Origin: Nilaparvata lugens
Lineage: Eukaryota; Arthropoda; Insecta; Hemiptera; Delphacidae
Reading direction: 5' to 3'
NCBI RefSeq assembly: GCF_014356525.2
Contig: NC_052515.1
Coordinates: 25,346,065 to 25,410,064 of the forward strand
Length of the DNA: 64,000 nt
In this document: positions 55,461 through 64,000 of the stretch, piece by piece
How positions within the stretch are numbered: the stretch's first letter is position 1
How the letters are laid out: every line of letters begins with the position of its first letter
Program-made: the position numbers and the translations under genes
The notes under the pieces: generated by a model
Told to the model about the DNA's origin: nothing
Databases searched by the model: none
The model's input: the letters and a program-made list of their open reading frames with translations, nothing else

Positions 55461-56149
55461 AGTACTGTGCAGGACTTCAGTGAACATAATCTTCAACATA
55501 AATATTCACAGAGAAAATTATGATTCATCAACTTCCACAATCCCCATACTTGATTTCCCAAAACCTGGGATAGAATAAGTATAAGTAAGCATGAAGGTGT
55601 ATGTTTATAAGGAAAACACTTCAAATATTGATTACATACAGTGCATAAGATACAAAATTGAAGGAAAGAGGCGATATTGGATGCTGGCTTAAAAGCGATC
55701 TCCTGGATGCAGCTGATATCTCTTAGAGTTGAGTAGTGGAAAACGTATTTTCTTTCGCTAGCAAAACAAACCGGATAGAAGCAAAAAAGTGGAAAGAAGA
55801 AAATGAAAGAAAAGACAGGAGAATAGATTCAAGTCGTAACGATATTGGAACTAGCAGCTCGTGACTATGCATTGCCTGTGTTTGGAACTATCAGACAACT
55901 ATGCTGATATGAAAGATATGATTATCGAATTAGAGTTGTTTGTTTATGGAAGAGAGGTGTTCTGTCGATTTGCTTGGAAAATCTTCCCTTCTAGATAACG
56001 TGATGGTATTTTCATCTTCTCTCTCTTCAAATATTTATCTTCTCTTGGCTATCTCTCCCACTCTATCACTCTCTCATTCTCTAACTACATGTCTCAGTCA
56101 GTCTTCAACTCGCTCACTCTCTCTCTCCCACGCCCGGTCGTGTGCTGAT
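55461..56149. other. Unassigned stretch ending in CT-rich sequence
   Basis: No gene recognised. 56,020-56,140 is CT-rich, again next to a LINE end. Confidence 0.35.
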
Positions 56150-56415
56150 GGAAAGGATATTATTTTATATCCTTTTCAGAGAATCGACAAAATTGTTTGT
56201 AGAAACTCCGCCGATTCATGAAGTTACATCGAAATATTATATTATCGTTTTTCTACTTGTATTCAATTTTTAATCTCATTGATTATTTTTTATACTTTGT
56301 AAAATTCATTGAATAATTAGCATTACCGTTATTTCATGTAAATTAGTGTATAAGCCAGTGAATATTGTAACATACATAAATAAAGAAATTAGAGTTAATA
56401 AAGAACTCTAATCTA
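56145..56415 (+). repeat. Two-hairpin LINE 3' end, copy a
   Basis: CCCGGTCGTGTGCTGATGG; hairpin 1 AAAGGATAT...ATATCCTTT; GAGAAT; hairpin 2 ACAAA-ATTG-TTTGT; then CTCCGCCGATT. Ends ATAAATAAAG and CTAATCTAATC. Confidence 0.7.
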
Positions 56416-56529
56416 ATCCCTTGTCTTTTTGGCTCTGTCACACTCTGTTGATTTCTATGACTGTTTCCTCTCTGTTCTTCTTACTTTGTTGTCACACACA
56501 CACACTCTCTCTCTCTATCTGTCTGTCTC

Positions 56530-56822
56530 CCCGGTCGTGTGTTGATGGGAAGGATACTATTTCATATCCTTCTTAAAGAATCGACAATTATTTGTTGAAA
56601 CACCGCCGATTTATGTAATTTACATTTTATTGTTATTTACATTACAATTTTATATTATCGTTATTCTAATTGCATTTAATCTTTATTCTCATTGATTAAT
56701 TATCTATACTTTGTAAAATTCGTTGAGTAATTAGCATTACCGTCATTTAATGTGACATTAATGTATAAGCCAGTAAATATTGTAACATACATAAAGAAAT
56801 CTAATCTAATCTGATCTAATCT
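56530..56822 (+). repeat. Two-hairpin LINE 3' end, copy b
   Basis: CCCGGTCGTGTGTTGATGG; hairpin 1 GAAGGATA...TATCCTTC; AAGAAT; hairpin 2 CGACAA-TTAT-TTGTTG; ACCGCCGATTTATG. Tail CTAATCTAATCTGATCTAATC. About 80% like copy a. Confidence 0.7.
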
Positions 56823-57089
56823 TCGTCTCACACTTTCAGAGAACCAAATGGCCAACCTTGCCAGATGAGAAATGAATCATTCAATCAGTCAATCAATTCC
56901 TCTTTCCTTTTTCTCGCTCTTTCTCTCTACCACTCTCTCTCACTCTCAGGTAACCAAATGGTTTCATGGTTTCAACCGTTCTACTCCTGGGAAGGTATCA
57001 TTGAGTCAATCTCTCTCTTCCTCTCTCCTATCTATCATTCTTCTCTTTCTCTCTCTCTCTCTTATCTATCCCCCCATTATGGGTTATGT

Positions 57090-57156
57090 GACAAAGAGGA
57101 ACAGGAGTCCTAACTCCACCCTAATAAAGGTGAATAACCAATCAATCAATCAATCT
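57090..57156 (+). repeat. LINE 3' end with (CAAT) tail, copy 4
   Basis: AACAGGAGTCCTAACTCCAC, then CCTAATAAAGG and CAATCAATCAATC, directly followed by CT-rich sequence. Confidence 0.65.
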
Positions 57157-57410
57157 ACCTCTCTCCTCTCTTCATCGCTCTCATTTATATCTCTCTCACT
57201 CTCTCTCACTCTCTCTCTCACTCTCTCTCTCACTCTCTCTCTGTCTCTCTCCCTCTCTCTTACTCTCACTCACTATCTCTCTCTCACTCTCTCACTCTCT
57301 CTTATTCTCTTTTTTTCTCTCTCTCTCTCCCCCATAATCTCACTCTCTCTTATTCTCTCTTTTTTTTTTCTCTCTCTCTCTCCCATAATCTCACTCTCTC
57401 TCTCCCTTAC
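57157..57410. repeat. (CT)n-rich microsatellite
   Basis: CTCTCACTCTCTCTC and TTTTTTTTCTCTCTC runs. Source of the 207-codon frame 56,872-57,495. Confidence 0.9.
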
Positions 57411-58052
57411 TGTAGCCTATAAATATATGAGCTCAGGAGTCCTTTCAATAACGTCTAGTTTGCTCACAGTATATCATCATCATCTTTCGTGCTAATTTTG
57501 TGTCTGGCTAAAAAAGGAGTACACTTTGACGTTTTTTGCAGCTACCTTATTCGCTTATTTTGGGGACGGCTTGTGTGCTCAGCTTAGTGAAAATTATTAC
57601 AGACTTATCGCAGTATTCATCCCTATCTACTTGCTACATCTACTTGTTCTTTCATTATCCCTCTCCTTTTTAAACATTTTTCGCTTTTCTACCTGTCTTT
57701 CTTTCTATTTTGCAAACTCCTCCCCTGTCTATCTCTTTCTCCACTTTCCAACCTCTTCTTCTACTTCCTCCACTCAATTACTTTCCTTCTCAACACAGTT
57801 TTCCTCAATTCTGCTTTTTTCTTCCTTCTCTTTCTTATGGTATTCTTTCAAGACCTCTTTTTCAATTATTTATTTTATTCTTCTCCTAGAAACTCCCGAT
57901 CTTGTATTTCCAATTATGATTTTCTCTCTATTACTTATATCTCTCAATATCGATTTCTTTCTTTTTACTTTTTTATCTCGCCTGTTTTTCTTCACTCTCC
58001 TTGCGTTTACTTTTTGTGTAGTTGAGAAGTTGACATTGTGGTAATTATTCAT
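57411..58052. other. Pyrimidine-rich stretch without a recognised gene
   Basis: A 172-codon frame (57,526-58,044) is Leu/Phe/Ser-rich and ends in the flank of the next MITE. Confidence 0.35.
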
Positions 58053-58250
58053 ATTGAATGAAAAAGGCTAAGAAATTGTCAAAAACCACATATTTATTGA
58101 TACTTAGAAAGACCGGTTTCGGTTATTACACCATTGTCAATCTCTGATTAGTTTATCAGATTGACAATGGTGTAATAACCGAAACCGGTCTTTCTAAGTA
58201 TAAATAAATCTGTGGTTTTTGACAATTTCTTAGTCTTTTTCATTCAATCT
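58053..58250. mobile_element. M1 inverted-repeat element, near-perfect hairpin
   Basis: The left half ATTGAATGAAAAAGGCTAAG...GGTTATTACACCATTGTCAA is the inverse of the right half over about 95 bp with few mismatches; the centre is CTCTGATTAGTTTATCAGA. The best-preserved M1 copy. Confidence 0.9.
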
Positions 58251-58395
58251 CCTTGCGTTTGTTCATCACTTTCTCTATCTACTCGCTCGTCCTTTCACTC
58301 ACTCTTCCTCATCTACCCTTACCTTCTTATCCACCTTCATATTCCCTCTTTGTATCCGTCCCACTTCTGTCTCTCTTCTTCCATTTCTTTCCACC

Positions 58396-58434
58396 TCCCT
58401 CTCCCTAATAAAGGCAAATAATCAATCAATCCCT
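58396..58434 (+). repeat. LINE 3' end with (CAAT) tail, copy 5
   Basis: CTCCCTAATAAAGGCAAATA, then ATCAATCAATC. Only the last 35 bp remain. Confidence 0.55.
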
Positions 58435-59201
58435 CTTCATTATCATCTTGTCCCACTTCTTGTAGCACTTCTACTCATCTCTCTTCTTCTAGTCCTTTGT
58501 TGAAAAAGAGAAATTCCGATATCATTATAATCTCTTCCAACTTTTTCCCCTGATAAAAATCCACAATTTTTCTGATTAGCTCTTTCTCACTTTTTTCTTA
58601 CTAGTTTCCTTTCTTCTTTGTTCTCTTCCTCTTTCCCCTCATTATTCTTTATTCCTTCCTGATCCGTACACTAGGATTGATTCAATTATGCATCCCCCTC
58701 CTCCTCCTTTTTCAACTCATTCCCTTTTTCAACATTATTCCTTCCCGTATCTTATTGTTCATGAATTTTTCTCTTTATAGGGTGATTAAGGTGATTATCT
58801 ATCTATTTCACAATGGGAAAAACAGGTAAATCCCCAAATATGCTTCCTTAACATCACAATGAAACAAGTACAATTCGTATTCAAAACAAAATTCACTAAA
58901 CTAGCCTTATAGAAAAAGTACTTGAAAAATATTACAAATGATATTGAAAAGTAGAGATAAGTGAATGAAAATTTGAGTTTATGATTATTTTCAGTTCCTT
59001 TCTCCTAGACCATTGTCCTCATATCACTGCTTCACCTCATAATTCATTTCTCTTCTTTATTCTTTTGCTCTCATAATCATCCCAATCTTCTTCCTTCCTC
59101 CTTCTCCTCGTCTTTTCTTTCACTTGTCTTCTTGATTTTTTTATGTCGTCTCCTCCATATTCGACCACCTCCTCAGTCTCTTTCTCACTCTCTCTCTCTA
59201 T
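58435..59201. other. Unassigned stretch
   Basis: A phrase near 58,805-58,900 (GAAACAAGTACAATTCGTAT then TCAAAACAAAAT) matches 8,415-8,445, upstream of family B copy 1. The 87-codon - strand frame is Lys/Glu/Arg-rich low complexity. Confidence 0.4.
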
Positions 59202-59511
59202 TTGGTAGAGAGTTAGTGGAGAGGATATTTTCAATATTCTTTCCGAAGAATGGACATTGATATGTCCAAAGCTCCTCCAATTTATGTAGATGCATAACAA
59301 TTTAATTATTATCTATAGTTATTATATTACAAATTACTTTTTCATATCATATACAGTTCAATAATTATTTTCTTAGTCTATATTATGTAAAGTCATCTAT
59401 AATTTTGCTGTATTGTAAGCTATTGTATATGAGTGTATAAGTCAGTATTTATATTGTAATCTACATAAATAGAGTAGTCAATCAATCCATCAATCAATCA
59501 ATCAATCAATC
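59202..59511 (+). repeat. LT1 LINE 3' end, copy 4, with two hairpins
   Basis: Hairpin 1 GGATATT-TTC-AATATTC, then GAAGAAT, hairpin 2 GGACAT-TGAT-ATGTCC, then GCTCCTCCAATTTATG. Ends in (CAAT)n at about 59,480-59,511. First part of the 1.2-kb duplication. Confidence 0.8.
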
Positions 59512-60424
59512 TCTTGCCTATATATTTGTTATCTATATTTATTTATTATTATGATTTTTACAAGAAAGCACTGAATGGGAGAGAAAAACTAAGGATACTC
59601 CTTGTACTATTTCTCTCACAAATTTACATAATATCATTTTAAAAGTCCGAAATGAGGTTATGATCCCACTTTTCTGAAATTTAGTCCTTTTTCACTTAAA
59701 AACAACAGAAACTTTGAATTTTGAAGGTTGAGAAACTGGATAGAAAACAAAAATATCACACTCAAATCACAAATCATTATCATCTCTATCTTTTTACTCC
59801 CTTTTTCTTATCTTCCTCTCTATCTCTCCTTTCATTTGTCCCCTGCATCTTGTCATCTCGTCTCCTCCATTTTTGTTACTTTTCCTCTTTCTCTCTATCT
59901 CTCTCTCTTCACCGCCCACTCTCCTCTTGACGCCTACACTATGAGGATATTTTCACCTATTTCGTTTTTCATTAAAATTTATGTAAAAATGTTAAACAGG
60001 AGACGTGTTGACGGGCTTTTCGCTTGGAAGCCATGAAACGTAATGGAACTTGTCTGAAGCTTATGAAAATTCAGGAGAGGAAGTATTTTCTTCTTTCATC
60101 CCATCGTGCGGAGAACACAAAATAAGTGCACTGTCGGTCATGTTTTTCAACTGAAACGAGATGAAAAGAGATAGAATGGGTGGTGAAGTGATGGGTGGGA
60201 GAGAGAAGAAACCTGTAATGAAATAGTAGGTAGCAAGAAAAATGAGGGAACGAAATTGTACACTACTTGTAAATTTGCTAACAAGATGAGTAGTCAGGTC
60301 TTGTGCAAAAACTGGAAGATTGAATTGTAGGTTATAAAAAAGAACTTGATCTTTATTTGCTTCTCTCTGTTTTCTCACTACATTCTGGCAAATTGAAAGG
60401 GTGATATTCGTAGAACTGAGATCC
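59202..60424 (+). repeat. 1.2-kb direct duplication, left copy
   Basis: Matches 61,122-62,340. From about 59,500 on the two are almost identical (single-base gaps in T runs only); the LT1 portion differs by several bases. Both encode the same chance frames of 69 and 102 codons. Confidence 0.9.
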
Positions 60425-60780
60425 CATTCAATTCCTAGTGTGTTCGTTACAAATGAAGTTGGTATATAATAGTGAACAACCTTGAACTCTATATAACCTT
60501 CCATACGTAAGGTATACGACTTGAGGTAACCAACTTATAATGTAAGTTGGATGTTTCAGTCATATGCATGGAGCTGAATTTCCATTCAATTTCTAGTGTG
60601 TTTTAAATGGAGTTCGTAGTCATCAACCTTGAACTCTATAACCTTCCTTAAGCTCAAATTGGATGCTCTTGTAATATTCATATAACTGAATTTTCATTCA
60701 ATTGCTAGTGAGTTTGTTATAAATGGATTTGGTAGACATGAACCTTGAATCTCATAACCTTACATAGTTCCATATATTTG
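60418..60780. repeat. Degenerate tandem units, about three
   Basis: TTCAATT-CTAGTG-GTT...AACCTTGAACTCTATA-ACCTT recurs near 60,428, 60,577 and 60,697. Unit 1 starts within the end of the duplication's left copy. Confidence 0.65.
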
Positions 60781-60837
60781 CAATTAGTCCCTCACCCATC
60801 CCACCAATATAAACCTTTAAACTTATAGAATGAATTG

Positions 60838-60843
60838 TATATA

Positions 60844-60884
<41 letters not shown>
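60838..60884. repeat. (TA)n microsatellite
   Basis: About 45 bp TATATA with one slip. Confidence 0.95.
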
Positions 60885-60886
<2 letters not shown>

Positions 60887-61121
60887 CTCATTTTATTTTA
60901 ATTATCCACTGCATACTGCTGTATATACTGAAAGTTGATAACCCTTATCTACTTTTAGCCTACTTCATTTTATTAATCAATAATTTGATCTTATCTACCT
61001 ATATATTTATTTCACTTATTCAATTTCTGTTTTTTTCTCTCTTAGATATTCATATTAATTGAAACTTTTACAATATTTCCATTAATAAATAAATCCTAAG
61101 TTTAATTAATGAAATTAACGT
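60885..61121. other. Unassigned AT-rich spacer
   Basis: Nothing recognised. Confidence 0.4.
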
Positions 61122-61395
61122 TTTGGTAGAGAGTTAGTGGAAGGATATTTTAAATATTCTTTCCGAAGAATGGACATTGATATGTCCAGAGCTCCGCCAA
61201 TTTATGTAGATGCATAACAATTTAATTATTATCTATAGTTATTGAATTACAAATTGCTTTTTCATATCATATACAGTTCAATAATTATTTTCTTAGTCTA
61301 TATTATGTAAAGTCATCTATAATTTTGCTGTATTGTAAGCTATTGTATATAAGTGTATAATGCGGTATATATTGTAATCTACATAAATAAAGTAC

Positions 61396-61429
<34 letters not shown>

Positions 61430-62340
61430 TCTTGCCTATATATTTGTTATCTATATTATTTATTATTATGATTTTTACAAGAAAGCACTGAATGGGAGAG
61501 AAAAACTAAGGATACTCCTTGTACTATTTCTCTCACAAATTTACATAATATCATTTTAAAAGTCCGAAATGAGGTTATGATCCCACTTTTCTGAAATTTA
61601 GTCCTTTTCACTTAAAAACAACAGAAACTTTGAATTTTGAAGGTTGAGAAACTGGATAGAAAACAAAAATATCACACTCAAATCACAAATCATTATCATC
61701 TCTATCTTTTTACTCCCTTTTTCTTATCTTCCTCTCTATCTCTCCTTTCATTTGTCCCCTGCATCTTGTCATCTCGTCTCCTCCATTTTTGTTACTTTTC
61801 CTCTTTCTCTCTATCTCTCTCTCTTCACCGCCCACTCTCCTCTTGACGCCTACACTATGAGGATATTTTCACCTATTTCGTTTTTCATTAAAATTTATGT
61901 AAAAATGTTAAACAGGAGACGTGTTGACGGGCTTTTCGCTTGGAAGCCATGAAACGTAATGGAACTTGTCTGAAGCTTATGAAAATTCAGGAGAGGAAGT
62001 ATTTTCTTCTTTCATCCCATCGTGCGGAGAACACAAAATAAGTGCACTGTCGGTCATGTTTTTCAACTGAAACGAGATGAAAAGAGATAGAATGGGTGGT
62101 GAAGTGATGGGTGGGAGAGAGAAGAAACCTGTAATGAAATAGTAGGTAGCAAGAAAAATGAGGGAACGAAATTGTACACTACTTGTAAATTTGCTAACAA
62201 GATGAGTAGTCAGGTCTTGTGCAAAAACTGGAAGATTGAATTGTAGGTTATAAAAAAGAACTTGATCTTTATTTGCTTCTCTCTGTTTTCTCACTACATT
62301 CTGGCAAATTGAAAGGGTGATATTCGTAGAACTGAGATCC
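61122..62340 (+). repeat. 1.2-kb direct duplication, right copy
   Basis: See left copy. Starts with LT1 copy 5 (61,122-61,429, (CAAT)n tail longer here). Diverges at 62,341 (GATGCAATTG against the left copy's CATTCAATTC). Confidence 0.9.
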
Positions 62341-62840
62341 GATGCAATTGAGCTATGATTTCTACAGAAATATTCCTCGTGGATCAAAATCATTGAACAC
62401 TTTTCAGGATGTGATTTCATGGAGAAATGAGAAGCCCTACACAAATAAAAAGGCGGATTTTCACATATTAGTTCCAGTGAACGTTTCCGATACAGTAAAA
62501 ATATAATTTCTATAGGTTCTAATGTGATCATTCATACTTGCTCGGCCGGTCTGTGGGAATAGCCCCATTGAAACCTATTAGAAAATTTCGATTATTCATT
62601 ACTGAAGGACCTATTGGAGTTATTATTCTTCACTTTAGGACCTAATGAAATAAATATTTGTTACGGTAGGACTCGCACACTGATACTGATTAATAAAAAC
62701 AATATAAAAACGTGTAGTACCCTTTATTATTGAAAACTTTAAAATATTTCAACGATTAGTTTCGAACTACTACAAGTTTTATATTGTACTACAAGTTTTA
62801 ATTAATTTGTACAAAAGTAGCCAATATAAGTGGAGTATTT
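62341..62840. other. Unassigned stretch
   Basis: 62,690-62,775 resembles the foldback arms at 31,720 (AGTACCCTTT...ATATTTCAACGATTAGTTTC). No gene recognised. Confidence 0.4.
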
Positions 62841-62841
62841 T

Positions 62842-63290
62842 ACTTTCCTTGCCCTATTACCATAGGTAAGGAAAGTATAGATTTCCGAAAATATTAAGGT
62901 ACCCCAATTTCTACATTTCTATACGTTTCAAGGTTCCCTGAGTCCAAAAAAGTGGTTTTTGGGTATTGTAACAAAAAAATTCGAGTGGAGAATATTGAGC
63001 ATAAAATCTCTACAATTAATGTTGAGTAACATTTTCACCTAAAATTGAAATTAAGCTCGAAATTCGAGAAAATGTGATTATCCAATTGCAAACTGTTGGC
63101 AACTGTTGATTCTATTAAATCATTCACTATGAAGAGATATCAGAACTCGTAGGTCTCCAGCGTTATTGTCCTGTCACCAGCTGGCATAGATCTTTGTTTA
63201 TAAGTAGACTTGTGATGCGCGGGAACACTAGCGTCAGTTGATCAATTCTAATAACGGCAAGGGAAGTTGTGTGAGTGCGCCATACCAGAT
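62842..63290 (+). mobile_element. Family A repeat, internally deleted copy
   Basis: ACTTTCCTTGCCCTATTACC to GCGCCATACCAGAT, with TTTT on both sides. It lacks the GT tract and the following 300-400 bp found in other copies. Confidence 0.8.
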
Positions 63291-63832
63291 GTTTTACTGA
63301 TACTAATATATGGGGATCCAGCTTGAACCAATCTTCGATGTCTGTATATTATGAAATTAAAATATTTCTAATTTCTCCAATTATCCAAGTACACCATCAA
63401 TGAGACTACATAATGCTGTTTATTGCGAAGAAAGTGGAACTTTTGTGGGGCTCGATTTCTAAATTGGCGACAAACGCTGGACAAAAACTTTTCTTGTCGT
63501 CGAAGTTTGGCCTAACGGAAAGTTTACTCTTTAAACCGATTTGAAAGTTGGCGCCCGAAAGCACTTGATACTTTTACAAGTCTATACGTTCTGTTGACTT
63601 ATTGGATTTGAAAGTTTGGCTACATTTCTTGAATAGCTTGGATCGTTGATACTATACGTGTCTCTTACCTCTGATGGGTCATGTTTAATGCAAACGTTTC
63701 CACGTCGAATACTCACGCTCCAATGGATGTAAATTGTTTACTTTTTCAAACTTCACAGTTTATCGGAGACTGTGAGATGAAATTTCGATGCTGAAGAGTG
63801 CTTAAAATTTTCGAGTCGAGAATTTCAACTTA
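63291..63832. other. Unassigned stretch
   Basis: No gene recognised. Confidence 0.35.
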
Positions 63833-63950
63833 GCCGCGATAACCAATCACAGAAGGCTTTTCTGAAAAGAGTGCTCCTCTGATAAGTTCTCGTGACATTT
63901 TTGATCATGATTAAAATTCAACAGGCTTTTGTGCAACCGAGCTTCTATTT
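63833..63950. mobile_element. Arm of the GGTTGCACAAAAG MITE
   Basis: GATTAAAATTCAACAGGCTT then TTGTGCAACCGAGCTT matches the right arm of the core element at 7,949-8,109. The left end is diverged. Confidence 0.6.
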
Positions 63951-63962
63951 TCTTAGCACAAG

Positions 63963-64000
63963 CATAGAGAAACAATAGCATAAGTAGATATCCCATGGTA
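63963..64000. mobile_element. M2 MITE, cut by window end
   Basis: CATAGAGAAACAATAGCATA, then AGTAGATATCCCATGGTA, identical to 44,952-44,989. Confidence 0.8.

Noticed and set aside
57526..58044. 172-codon hydrophobic frame
   Set aside because: Leu/Phe/Ser bias from CT-rich DNA, no domain, and it ends inside the flank of a MITE.

Overview
This window is eukaryotic, most likely insect, and its repeat content looks hemipteran and planthopper-like (a Nilaparvata-type genome is my guess from recalled repeat style, not proven). The background is AT-rich. There are no operons, Shine-Dalgarno sites or dense gene packing. Most long open frames are low-complexity artefacts of (CT)n, (GAA)n or (GT)n tracts. 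I found no intact host protein-coding gene. The only host-gene signal is a CpG-rich promoter-like block at about 29.39-29.60 kb, with a TATAAA and a strong GTGAGT splice donor at 30,021. It suggests a first, non-coding exon of a + strand gene whose coding exons lie outside or were not recognised.

The best-defined object is a 9,039-bp Ty3/Gypsy LTR retrotransposon on the - strand (11,671-20,709). It has about 1.05-kb LTRs with TGATA/TATCA ends, an ACAT target duplication, a tRNA-Lys-like primer-binding site and a poly-G polypurine tract. Its gag-protease-RT-RNase H-integrase region is broken by stops, frame changes, a changed protease active site and a 1.38-kb AT-rich insert in gag. Unusually, the 5' LTR carries a GC-rich ATG-initiated frame of about 154 codons just downstream of its own promoter.

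The flanks are a mosaic of older repeats. 0-9 kb holds a decayed LINE RT, LINE 3' ends followed by (CT)n tracts, a 4-unit tandem repeat of about 210 bp, and foldback and family-B elements. 21-30 kb holds pyrimidine- and purine-rich minisatellites, a 157-bp LINE stub with 15-bp target duplications, and the putative promoter. 31-48 kb holds several inverted-repeat MITE-like elements and two 890-bp copies of an element that inserts after TATA without target duplication. 49-64 kb holds a 280-bp (GT)n tract inside a family-A repeat, LINE 3' ends, a 1.2-kb near-identical direct duplication and further MITEs.

Two patterns stand out. First, three copies of one dispersed element can each be compared with an empty site inside this window, and all three show exact insertion with no target duplication, as in Helitrons. 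Second, LINE 3' ends of differing sequence share a two-hairpin layout (stem-loop, GAAT, stem-loop with 4-nt loop, CCGCC-like box, short tandem tail) kept by paired changes, which looks like a conserved RNA recognition signal.
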